A stretch of 7,576 bases of DNA from Candidatus Jidaibacter sp. GTDB taxonomy: Bacteria; Pseudomonadota; Alphaproteobacteria; Rickettsiales; Midichloriaceae. A program made the position numbers and the translations under genes. Positions 1-5,510 of the stretch are shown piece after piece; within the stretch, counting starts at the first letter, position 1; the number at the start of each line of letters is the position of its first letter. The stretch spans positions 1 to 7,576 of the forward strand of contig JAJTHY010000072.1 of assembly GCA_021298045.1 (NCBI GenBank). Reading direction: 5' to 3'. The notes under the pieces are model-generated. The model saw only the letters and a program-made list of their open reading frames with translations. It had not been told where the DNA came from and made no database searches.

Positions 1-2
1 AA

Positions 3-125
3 TATAAATGCCATGAATATTCTTACTTCAGATGGGGCATAGACTGGTTAAAAGAGTTAATAATGCAGGGTCCAGATATAATTAAGCGGCTTGCAGCCCA
101 GATATTACCATGCTTTCAACCATGA
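3..125 (+). CDS. 3' end of an upstream gene or gene remnant (partial, unrecognised)
   Basis: A frame is open from the left window edge to a TGA at 123-125, giving about 40 residues. It contains WGIDWLKELI followed by GPDIIKRLAAQILP. Its tryptophan and charged/hydrophobic pattern looks protein-like rather than random. The last 18 codons lie in a 75-bp repeat whose second copy (3938-4012) encodes nearly the same peptide, GPDIIKRLVAQILPGLQP, also ending at TGA. The stop overlaps the next start as ATGA (122-125), which suggests translational coupling or a shared mobile segment. I do not recognise the family. It could be the C-terminus of a repeated gene, such as a transposase remnant, or a palindromic element inserted at a gene end. 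It is too short and truncated to decide. Confidence 0.4.
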   Translation, partial: YKCHEYSYFRWGIDWLKELIMQGPDIIKRLAAQILPCFQP

Positions 126-139
126 TGTCGGGGAGTATG
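65..139 (+). repeat. 75-bp dispersed repeat, copy 1
   Basis: This segment matches 3938-4012 without gaps at about 65 of 75 positions, including the start GGGTCCAGATATAATTAAGC and the end CAACCATGATGTCGG. The central hairpin that is near-perfect in copy 2 is degraded here. Copy 1 covers both the end of the upstream frame and the first codons of the following gene, so it supplies candidate start codons at 110, 122, 125 and 137. Confidence 0.85.
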
Positions 140-781
140 TTGCCTCAACAAACTAAAGGTGAATTATCAAATCTCTATGAAAGAAAGATATCATTTTACA
201 AAAACGCCATAAAAATTTGCGAGAATGCTAAAGATTTTGCGAATAAAGTGAGTGAGATATTTGCTGGGGATGAATTTCAGGAAAAAATTACAGAGTTAAG
301 AAATCAAGGTATGAGTGTTGATAAAAACAATAGACAAATTCAGTTGCTAACTGCTAAAGCTACAGCACAGATATGTGCATCTTATGCATTAATGTTGGTT
401 GCAGCTGCTGCTTTTGTAGTTGCTGTTGGGGTATTGTGTCTAAATTTTGGAGTTATTGTAGGTGCGGGGATTATTATACCTGAACTTGCTGCCGCACAGC
501 TCGTTGCAGGTGCTGCTTTCTGTCTCTCAGTTGAAGGTGTAGGGAAGATGAAGGATTATTCTGAAAATAACTATCGAAGTGCCGAACACGCTAATGCCTC
601 TTCTAATAATTATGCTAATGCAATAAATAGTTTTCAAAATGAAATAACTTTAATCGCATCAGAAGATGTTAAAAATAGTTTAGCATCAGAAAATGTTATA
701 AAAGAAGTGCGCAAAATAGCTGAGAAGGTGGTAGAAGCTGCGAAAGAAATTGAACAGATAACAGAAGCTAAGCGGAGATAA
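122..781 (+). CDS. Hypothetical protein with a two-helix membrane hairpin and flanking helical arms
   Basis: I do not recognise this 219-residue protein. The N-terminal part (about 10-80) is hydrophilic and probably helical. Two adjacent hydrophobic segments follow at about 84-108 (Ala/Val/Leu-rich) and 110-138 (rich in Gly, Ile and Ala), separated only by a short Asn/Phe/Gly turn, as in a membrane hairpin. The C-terminal arm is Asn/Ser/Ala-rich, then a Lys/Glu/Ala helix at about 190-217 that could form a coiled coil. No cleavable signal peptide is seen. The start at 122 is preferred because it overlaps the upstream stop as ATGA. ATGs at 110, 125 and 137 are alternatives, and all lie in the 75-bp repeat, so the start is uncertain. 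The layout recalls bacterial proteins placed in host vacuole membranes (two close hydrophobic lobes), but that is only a resemblance. Confidence 0.65.
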   Translation: MMSGSMLPQQTKGELSNLYERKISFYKNAIKICENAKDFANKVSEIFAGDEFQEKITELRNQGMSVDKNNRQIQLLTAKATAQICASYALMLVAAAAFVVAVGVLCLNFGVIVGAGIIIPELAAAQLVAGAAFCLSVEGVGKMKDYSENNYRSAEHANASSNNYANAINSFQNEITLIASEDVKNSLASENVIKEVRKIAEKVVEAAKEIEQITEAKRR

Positions 782-802
782 GTAAGATAGACCTACCTAA
801 AC

Positions 803-836
803 AAAAAGCTTTAGCCAACAGTACCAGAGCTTTTTT
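803..836 (+). terminator. Probable Rho-independent terminator
   Basis: The inverted repeat AAAAAGCT (803-810) and AGCTTTTT (828-835) encloses a 17-nt loop and ends in a run of six T (831-836), 22 bp after the stop of the membrane-hairpin gene. Flanking AGACC (789-793) and GGTCT (837-841) could extend the pairing. The stem is A/T-rich, so strength is uncertain. Confidence 0.5.
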
Positions 837-857
837 GGTCTAATATATATTGCATTC

Positions 858-890
858 TTGCTTTTATGGCTTGGCAGGAGTATTAATACT
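858..890 (+). promoter_or_regulatory. Candidate promoter with a 12-bp palindrome upstream of the uracil-DNA glycosylase gene
   Basis: TTGCTT (858-863), a 17-bp spacer and TATTAA (881-886) give a weak sigma-70-like promoter. The putative -10 lies inside the perfect palindrome AGTATTAATACT (879-890), which could be an operator or chance in AT-rich DNA. The coding start is 35 bp downstream of the palindrome. Confidence 0.3.
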
Positions 891-925
891 TTCTGACAAA
901 TCATCAGCTTTTGGCATATTGGGTT

Positions 926-1666
926 ATGAAAGATTTTAGCAACTACATCAAATACTTTACTGAGGCCGGGGTGGATGCTTTCCTTGAAAATGAGCCAAGC
1001 AACGCATCCGTTGAAGCCAAGATATTAGAAAACGGTCCCGAAAAGAAAAGTAGTAATATCGTAGCTGACTCGAAAACACTCGCTGATAGCGCTAAAGATC
1101 TAATGCAGCTAAGGGAGATCGTGCAGAATTTCAATGGATGCGATCTTAAAAAAACCGCTAAGAATACTGTATTTTCAGATGGTAGCGCAAGTGCTGAAAT
1201 TATGTTTATTGGCGAAGCACCTGGCGCGAACGAAGACGAGAAGGGGATCCCTTTCTGCGGGCAAAGCGGCAAGTTACTAGATAACATAGTGCGCTCTATT
1301 GGCCTTAGCCGTAGTGATGTATACATAACCAATACAGTATTCTGGAGACCACCAGCAAACCGTAGACCAACGGCTGCTGAAATAAAAATCTGCCGCCCAT
1401 TTGTTGAAAAACACATAGCCTTAGTAAAGCCTAAGCTTATTGTACTGGTTGGCAGCACAGCTGTGGAATCTTTGCTTACAGCAGAAATCAACATGCACCA
1501 GCTTAGAAGTGAATTTTATAACTACACTAATGAATATTTAGATAGCCCGATAAAAACTGCTGTTATTTTTCATCCATCATATTTACTCAGGCAACAATAT
1601 AAGAAAAAACTCATGTGGACTGATATGCTTAAGCTGTCGCAATTCTTACAAAATCACTCTTCTTAA
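926..1666 (+). CDS. Uracil-DNA glycosylase, family 4-like (alphaproteobacterial type)
   Basis: This 246-residue protein of the uracil-DNA glycosylase superfamily removes uracil from DNA to begin base-excision repair in the cytoplasm. Seen in the sequence: motif A GEAPGANED (96-104), the conserved TNTVFWRPPANRRPT stretch (about 135-149), a Rossmann-like VLVGSTA segment (about 173-179) and motif B HPSYLLR (216-222). The N-terminal ~65 residues are a variable extension. Classical family 4 enzymes bind a 4Fe-4S cluster through four cysteines. Here only two remain, C72 and C156: the first of the CxxC pair is lost and the usual KCRPP cysteine is W140. This matches alphaproteobacterial homologues, and as I recall a Bradyrhizobium one was described as lacking the cluster. 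ATG at 926 is preferred over the in-frame TTG at 911, because alphaproteobacterial homologues typically begin just before the EAGVD segment. No strong ribosome-binding site is visible. Confidence 0.9.
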   Translation: MKDFSNYIKYFTEAGVDAFLENEPSNASVEAKILENGPEKKSSNIVADSKTLADSAKDLMQLREIVQNFNGCDLKKTAKNTVFSDGSASAEIMFIGEAPGANEDEKGIPFCGQSGKLLDNIVRSIGLSRSDVYITNTVFWRPPANRRPTAAEIKICRPFVEKHIALVKPKLIVLVGSTAVESLLTAEINMHQLRSEFYNYTNEYLDSPIKTAVIFHPSYLLRQQYKKKLMWTDMLKLSQFLQNHSS

Positions 1667-1703
1667 ATTTTGGCACGGTACGTGCTAGTTAAAAGTCAAT
1701 AGC

Positions 1704-1719
1704 AAACTATATCTAGTAG
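1704..1719 (+). promoter_or_regulatory. Candidate NrdR box 1 (distal)
   Basis: The core CTATATCTAG (1707-1716) matches the palindromic NrdR-box core CwAtATaTwG at all but one position. NrdR is the zinc/ATP-cone repressor of ribonucleotide reductase genes and usually binds two boxes set on the same helix face. This box lies 42 bp upstream of the better match, core to core. Confidence 0.5.
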
Positions 1720-1733
1720 TGAAATAAATAGTA

Positions 1734-1761
1734 TTGCAAAATGCATCACTATATATAGTAT
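1734..1761 (+). promoter_or_regulatory. Candidate nrdA promoter
   Basis: TTGCAA (1734-1739), a 16-bp spacer and TAGTAT (1756-1761) each match four of six sigma-70 consensus positions. The -10 overlaps NrdR box 2, as expected for a repressor-controlled promoter. It sits 30 bp before the nrdA start. Confidence 0.35.
1746..1761 (+). promoter_or_regulatory. Candidate NrdR box 2 (proximal)
   Basis: TCACTATATATAGTAT contains a full match to the NrdR core CwAtATaTwG (1749-1758) with the left CAC flank. The centre-to-centre distance to box 1 is 42 bp, four turns of B-DNA. The following gene is nrdA, the expected NrdR target. An NrdR gene is not in this window. Confidence 0.6.
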
Positions 1762-1791
1762 AGCTTTTAACGATTTTTACAGAGTGAATTC

Positions 1792-3663
1792 ATGAAGAAT
1801 ACGGTTAAAATAGAGCATTTCCCAATGAAAAATAGACCAAATAATGTTCAGATAGACCTTTCCAGAGACGATCTTCTCTCCGACTTTGGCAAGGCGGTTT
1901 TGGCTGACAGGTATTTATATAAAGGTGAAAATTTTCAGGAGCTCTTCTCACGGGTTGCTCATTATTATTCCGATGATGATGCTCACGCACAGCGAATTTA
2001 CGATTACATAAGTAAGATGTGGTTTATGCCCGCTACCCCTATTTTAAGTAATGGTGGTACAGATAGGGGCCTGCCAATATCATGCTTTCTTAATGAAACG
2101 GGTGATAGCCTAGAAGGCATTGTTGATGTTTGGAATGAAAATGTATGGCTAGCATCTCGTGGTGGTGGCATTGGCACCTATTGGGGTAATGTACGCTCGA
2201 TTGGTGAAAAGGTAAAAGGTAATGGTAAGACATCTGGCATTGTTCCATTTATTGGCGTGCAAGATCGTTTAACGCTTGCGATTTCTCAAGGTAGCTTAAG
2301 GCGTGGCAGCTCAGCTGTTTATCTGCCAGTTTGGCACCCAGAAATCGAGGAATTTATAGAGCTTAGACGTCCAACGGGTGGAGATCCAAATCGTAGAGCT
2401 TTAAACCTGCACCATGGTGTTGTTATAACAGACGACTTTATGAAAGCGGTTGAAAATGATGATCCTTGGGAGCTCAAGAGCCCGCACAATAATGAAGTAA
2501 TGTCGATAGTGAAGGCTAGAGATATTTGGATAAGACTGTTGCTTGCGCGTGTAGAAACTGGCGAACCTTATCTATTGTTTATTGATACAGTAAACAAATT
2601 AAAGCCAGAAAGTTACAAATACCATGGTATGGATGTAAAAACTTCTAACCTATGTGCTGAGATAACGCTCGCGACTGGGCCAGACTATTTGAATAAGGAG
2701 CGCACCGCCGTTTGTTGTTTATCCTCCCTGAACTTAGAAACTTTTGATGAATGGAAAGATAATCCACAATTTATAGAAGACACCATGAGGTTTTTAGATA
2801 ATGTGCTGGATGACTTTATCGAGAAGGCCCCAACTAGTATGGAGCGCGCAAAATATGCAGCTTATCGCGAGCGTAGTATTGGCCTTGGTGTTATGGGCTT
2901 TCACTCATTTTTGCAATCAAAGAAAATTCCTTTTGAATCGGCAATGGCTAAGGCTTGGAATAATAAAATTTTTAAACATATACATGCTCATGCCGGTAAA
3001 GCATCTCATGATATCGCACTTGAAAAAGGCGCATGCCCAGATGCGGTTGATGCAGGTTTGATGGAAAGGTTTACCAATAAAACTGCCATTGCTCCTACAG
3101 CATCTATTTCGATAATTGCTGGTAACTCATCTCCTGGGATAGAGCCATATAATGCAAATACTTTTACGCAGAAAACCTTGACTGGTTCTTTTAATGTGCG
3201 TAATAAACATTTGACTCAATTGTTGAAAGATAAGGGGCATGATACTGATGATGTTTGGTCTTCCATTATGACCCATGAGGGGTCGATACAGCACTTGGAT
3301 TTCTTAAGTGATGACGAAAAAAACGTTTTCAAAACTGCATTTGAAATAGATCAGCGCTGGGTTATTGACCTCGCCGCTGACCGTGCTGTTTATGTCGACC
3401 AAGCGCAATCAGTTAACGTATTTGTCCTTGCGGATATCCACAAGAAAGATTTGCATATGCTGCATTTCATGGCTTGGAAGAAAGGTGTTAAGAGTTTGTA
3501 TTACTGTAGGTCTAAATCCATTCAGCGTGCAGATAAGGTTTCAACTAAGACAGAGAAATCTGCAATTCAGCTAGAGATGAAGTTAACGCCACAATTGAAA
3601 GGTGGGCAGCAGCATGCAGAAGCTTCGAACACCAATTATGAGGAATGCTTGGCTTGCCAGTGA
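1792..3663 (+). CDS. nrdA: Ribonucleoside-diphosphate reductase, alpha (large) subunit, class I
   Basis: This 623-residue large subunit reduces ribonucleoside diphosphates to deoxy forms in the cytoplasm, using a radical passed from NrdB. Active-site residues, by comparison with E. coli NrdA, are C98 and C308 (redox pair, C225/C462), N286, C288 and E290 in SNLCAEI (N437/C439/E441), and Y570-Y571 in SLYYCRS (radical-transfer Y730/Y731). The tail ends ECLACQ, giving the C619/C622 pair that accepts electrons from thioredoxin or glutaredoxin. C98 is about 127 residues earlier than in E. coli, so the N-terminal ATP-cone (overall activity site) is absent, as in other short alphaproteobacterial NrdA proteins. 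The start at 1792 is the first ATG in the frame; a second ATG lies 33 bp downstream. No nrdB follows within the window. Two NrdR-like boxes precede the gene. Confidence 0.97.
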   Translation: MKNTVKIEHFPMKNRPNNVQIDLSRDDLLSDFGKAVLADRYLYKGENFQELFSRVAHYYSDDDAHAQRIYDYISKMWFMPATPILSNGGTDRGLPISCFLNETGDSLEGIVDVWNENVWLASRGGGIGTYWGNVRSIGEKVKGNGKTSGIVPFIGVQDRLTLAISQGSLRRGSSAVYLPVWHPEIEEFIELRRPTGGDPNRRALNLHHGVVITDDFMKAVENDDPWELKSPHNNEVMSIVKARDIWIRLLLARVETGEPYLLFIDTVNKLKPESYKYHGMDVKTSNLCAEITLATGPDYLNKERTAVCCLSSLNLETFDEWKDNPQFIEDTMRFLDNVLDDFIEKAPTSMERAKYAAYRERSIGLGVMGFHSFLQSKKIPFESAMAKAWNNKIFKHIHAHAGKASHDIALEKGACPDAVDAGLMERFTNKTAIAPTASISIIAGNSSPGIEPYNANTFTQKTLTGSFNVRNKHLTQLLKDKGHDTDDVWSSIMTHEGSIQHLDFLSDDEKNVFKTAFEIDQRWVIDLAADRAVYVDQAQSVNVFVLADIHKKDLHMLHFMAWKKGVKSLYYCRSKSIQRADKVSTKTEKSAIQLEMKLTPQLKGGQQHAEASNTNYEECLACQ

Positions 3664-3716
3664 TTTAGTATTATAGACGATTCAACTACAAAAAATGTAC
3701 GGTTTTTGCTTTAATT

Positions 3717-3770
3717 GTCATTCCGCACTTGTTGCGGAATCTTAAGATCCCAAGCAATAGCGAGGATGAC
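3717..3770. repeat. Palindromic dispersed repeat of Rickettsiales style
   Basis: The 54-bp element is bounded by GTCAT and ATGAC. It holds a perfect hairpin TTCCGCA (3721-3727) / TGCGGAA (3733-3739) with a CTTGT loop, and a central palindrome ATCTTAAGAT. The right arm (CCAAGCAATAGCGAGG) does not form a matching hairpin, so it has diverged or recombined. Elements opening GTCATTCCGCACTTG are common between genes in Rickettsiales and related endosymbionts, as I recall. It lies 53 bp after the nrdA stop and could help end or stabilise that transcript. Confidence 0.65.
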
Positions 3771-3937
3771 TAGGAAGCAGAGATCTTTTGTATTTTTCAT
3801 AGCCATTTTTGCACTTGAATTAGCTATATCTTTTGCTTGATGAGTATTTAGCTTTCTCATCAATACCGGAAGAAATGTTAATATCTTCATCATGGCTTTT
3901 AAACGCGAGTTCGGGATTAAATGAGAGATAGGAAATT

Positions 3938-4012
3938 GTAGGGTCCAGATATAATTAAGCGGCTTGTAGCTCAGATTTTACCTGGGCTACAACCATGATG
4001 TCGGCGAGTATG
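3938..4012 (+). repeat. 75-bp dispersed repeat, copy 2, with intact hairpin
   Basis: About 65 of 75 positions match copy 1 (65-139). Here an 11-bp stem forms: TTGTAGCTCAG (3964-3974) pairs with CTGGGCTACAA (3982-3992) around a 7-nt loop, with one G-T pair. A bulged C allows two more G-C pairs. The peptide frame GPDIIKRLVAQILPGLQP is kept and ends at TGA (3995-3997), but a TAG sits directly before it, so no longer gene is present. Confidence 0.85.
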
Positions 4013-4038
4013 AGGATTACCAGGGTTCCTTGCTTTAC

Positions 4039-4068
4039 TTGCTTTTCTTTTTATATAAGTAATATAAT
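4039..4068 (+). promoter_or_regulatory. Candidate sigma-70 promoter for the 4137 gene
   Basis: TTGCTT (4039-4044), an 18-bp spacer and a perfect TATAAT (4063-4068) lie 68 bp before the start of the next gene. They are just downstream of repeat copy 2. Confidence 0.5.
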
Positions 4069-4136
4069 GTATTGCAGCTTTATTGCTTATCTTGTAGTTT
4101 CCGACTAAAATAGTTAACAAATGGTTAAAGGATCTT

Positions 4137-4835
4137 ATGTTGCAAGGCGAAAATCAGATGAAAAAAAGAGTTCGCTGGGATGATTCGGTGGAGGATAACG
4201 AAGCTAAGCCCAAGTTAAAAAGGCGTAAGTTAACTGATAATCAAAGTAAGAAAGGAAGGCGGTATCCTAAGCTTTCCATAGCGATGGTGGAAAAATGTTT
4301 TGAAAGAAATGCGTATGAGGAGCTTGAAGCAATCCTATCTCAATATCCGGAACCTATTATAATAAAGCTTTTTTCTCAGAATGATTATCAACTTTTTGGC
4401 CAAGCAGCTGTTAAACATAATGTTGATGCTTTAAACTTTATTATCAAAAAATTTCCAGAGCTTTCTTGGCATATGTTAAGCAGCAGCAATGTATCAGCTT
4501 TTAGATGCTTTTTGTATCATACCTGCACTCTTGCTGAGCTTGAAAAACTTAATGAGCAAAAAAGAATAGAGTGTTTCAAAATATTTTTGAAGATGGATCG
4601 TGAATTAGTAGAGGAAGCTTTTCATTCTTTTTATTCTAAACTTGTGGAAGAAGATGTGGCAAAGCAGGGGCTAAAACGTGACTTTGACAAGGCTTTAAGC
4701 GATGTGGATATGGTGGTGGTTAATGAAGATGCCGAGGAAAAGAGCGCAGAGTATGACGATGATCACGAAGGAGAATTAGGCATGCATACTTCAAGGTATG
4801 CGAGTGAAGGCGCTAATCAATTTATAGGGCGATAA
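4137..4835 (+). CDS. Hypothetical protein with basic RVxF/NLS-like N-terminus and acidic tail (possible host-directed protein)
   Basis: I do not recognise this 232-residue soluble protein. Residues 8-42 are very basic. MKKRVRWDD holds RVRW (11-14), which fits the eukaryotic PP1-docking pattern [RK]-[VI]-x-[FW] followed by acidic residues. KRRK (28-31) and KKGRR (38-42), six residues apart, resemble a bipartite nuclear-localisation signal. Residues about 45-170 look all-helical. The stretch NDYQLFGQAAVKHNVDALNF with the following IIKKFPE resembles a degenerate ankyrin repeat. The tail (about 196-213) is acidic. There is no signal peptide or membrane segment. AAAGG (4127-4131) is a good ribosome-binding site for the ATG at 4137; an in-frame ATG at 4158 also has an AAGG upstream. 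A secreted effector is possible, but DNA or RNA binding through the basic arm is an equally simple reading. Confidence 0.75.
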   Translation: MLQGENQMKKRVRWDDSVEDNEAKPKLKRRKLTDNQSKKGRRYPKLSIAMVEKCFERNAYEELEAILSQYPEPIIIKLFSQNDYQLFGQAAVKHNVDALNFIIKKFPELSWHMLSSSNVSAFRCFLYHTCTLAELEKLNEQKRIECFKIFLKMDRELVEEAFHSFYSKLVEEDVAKQGLKRDFDKALSDVDMVVVNEDAEEKSAEYDDDHEGELGMHTSRYASEGANQFIGR

Positions 4836-4843
4836 AATTGATT

Positions 4844-4872
4844 TTAATTCACTAAGTTCTTGAGATTATAAA
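4844..4872 (+). promoter_or_regulatory. Weak candidate promoter for the lipoprotein-bolA pair
   Basis: TTAATT (4844-4849), a 17-bp spacer and TATAAA (4867-4872) lie 46 bp before the lipoprotein start. The -10 is good and the -35 poor. Confidence 0.25.
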
Positions 4873-4918
4873 AATAATTGCTACGCTCAGATCGCATAAC
4901 ACTTTTAAGTTTTTTACC

Positions 4919-5038
4919 ATGAATGTAATTTTAAAATCCTTACTCTTAGCATTTTCTTTACTTGCTTTAACAGCTTGTGGGGTCAAAGGAAAATTAGAGC
5001 AGCCTTATGAAGTAGAAGGCACTTTGTACGACCGTTGA
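4919..5038 (+). CDS. lptM: Small LptM-like (YifL family) outer-membrane lipoprotein
   Basis: This 39-residue lipoprotein begins MNVILKSLLLAFSLLALTAC: a Lys, a hydrophobic core and the lipobox LTAC with C20 as the lipidated residue. Directly after it comes CGVKGKLEQP, which closely resembles the family signature CGxKGPL. In E. coli, LptM binds the LptD/LptE LPS-export complex in the outer membrane and helps its disulfide maturation. Conservation of that role here is an inference, and it would imply the organism keeps LPS export. The mature part is only about 20 residues, usual for the family. The stop TGA (5036-5038) shares its A with the bolA ATG. In many alphaproteobacteria the homologue sits between argH and lysA, so its pairing with bolA is unusual. 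The ribosome-binding site is weak. Confidence 0.75.
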   Translation: MNVILKSLLLAFSLLALTACGVKGKLEQPYEVEGTLYDR

Positions 5039-5289
5039 TGCGAGAACGTATAGAAGGTATTCTGCAAAATTCTTTCGCTCCAACTGTGCTTGAAGTGATT
5101 GATGAATCATATCAGCATCAAGGGCACATTGGCAATGCTGGATTTGAGCAGGGCGAAAGCCATTTTAAAGTTACAATAAAAAGCCATGCCTTTGATGGAC
5201 TTACAAGGCTTGAATGCCACAGGCTTGTTTACCAAAAGCTTGGTGGAATAATGCAAAAAATTCATGCTCTCTCTATCGCAGTGTTGTAA
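5038..5289 (+). CDS. bolA: BolA family protein
   Basis: This is an 83-residue single-domain BolA, the typical length. Seen: the N-terminal helix MRERIEGILQ, LEVIDESYQH (18-27), the ESHFKV strand (40-45), HRLVYQKL (61-68) and the C-terminal IHALSI with H76, the invariant His. BolA proteins partner with monothiol glutaredoxins through shared 2Fe-2S clusters and act in iron-sulfur trafficking; some also bind DNA. No glutaredoxin gene is in the window. I chose ATG at 5038, which overlaps the lipoprotein stop (TGATG) and implies coupled translation, over the in-frame TTG at 5035. Confidence 0.93.
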   Translation: MRERIEGILQNSFAPTVLEVIDESYQHQGHIGNAGFEQGESHFKVTIKSHAFDGLTRLECHRLVYQKLGGIMQKIHALSIAVL

Positions 5290-5347
5290 TAACCCGAGTT
5301 ATGGATAATACCAAAACCCATTCTAAATTGAACAGTTGCATCTAGCC

Positions 5348-5461
5348 TTGAAAAAATGCCATGCAAATGATAGGGTGATGTGGGTTTTTATATAAAAATA
5401 AGGTGGTTGGGCCATATTGTATCAGATAATTGCATATTTTTGAAAATTTGCTATGCAAATG
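5348..5461 (+). repeat. Pair of 22-bp direct repeats in the bolA downstream gap
   Basis: TTGAAAAAATGCCATGCAAA at 5348-5367 (through TG, 5369) and TTGAAAATTTGCTATGCAAA at 5440-5459 (through TG, 5461) match at 19 of 22 positions, 92 bp apart. Both share ATGCAAATG. The second copy supplies the candidate -35 of the next gene. They may be regulator sites or a small duplication. Confidence 0.5.
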
Positions 5462-5469
5462 GTTATGAT
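5440..5469 (+). promoter_or_regulatory. Candidate promoter for the 5511 gene
   Basis: TTGAAA (5440-5445), an 18-bp spacer and TATGAT (5464-5469) are each one or two bases from the sigma-70 consensus. The predicted start of transcription is about 35 bp before the ATG at 5511. Confidence 0.45.
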
Positions 5470-5510
5470 AATGATATAGTACGTGAAATGTATTTTTATT
5501 GAGAATATAT

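Larger units (their letters stand above)
3664..4136. other. Gene-poor, repeat-bearing intergenic stretch
   Basis: I find no convincing gene in these 473 bases. They contain a palindromic repeat (3717-3770), the second copy of the 75-bp repeat with its hairpin (3938-4012) and a promoter for the next gene (4039-4068). A minus-strand frame of 60 codons (3893 down to 3711) is open, but its 3' third is just the palindromic repeat. The segment between the two repeats resembles decayed sequence. Confidence 0.7.

Noticed and set aside
943..1494. Minus-strand frame of 183 codons inside the uracil-DNA glycosylase gene
   Set aside because: It is antisense to a gene with clear catalytic motifs, and its Ser/Leu-rich composition is typical of a shadow frame.
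1676..1688. Short GCACG/CGTGC hairpin after the uracil-DNA glycosylase stop
   Set aside because: The stem is only 5 bp with a 3-nt loop and no T-run follows, so it is not supported as a terminator.
2801..3061. Plus-strand frame of 86 codons within nrdA
   Set aside because: It lies in another phase of a highly conserved gene and has no family features.
3711..3893. Minus-strand frame of 60 codons
   Set aside because: Its last third is the translation of the palindromic repeat and the rest shows no recognisable family. The repeat's open frame explains it better than a gene.
3994..4110. Short plus-strand frame starting MMSASM in repeat copy 2
   Set aside because: Beyond the repeat it has no similarity to the gene at copy 1, and its composition looks random; the promoter for the next gene lies within it.
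5313..5388. AAAACCCA/TGGGTTTT inverted repeat after bolA with a T-rich end
   Set aside because: The loop is about 60 nt and no conserved structure can be shown, so calling it a terminator or structured RNA would be a guess.
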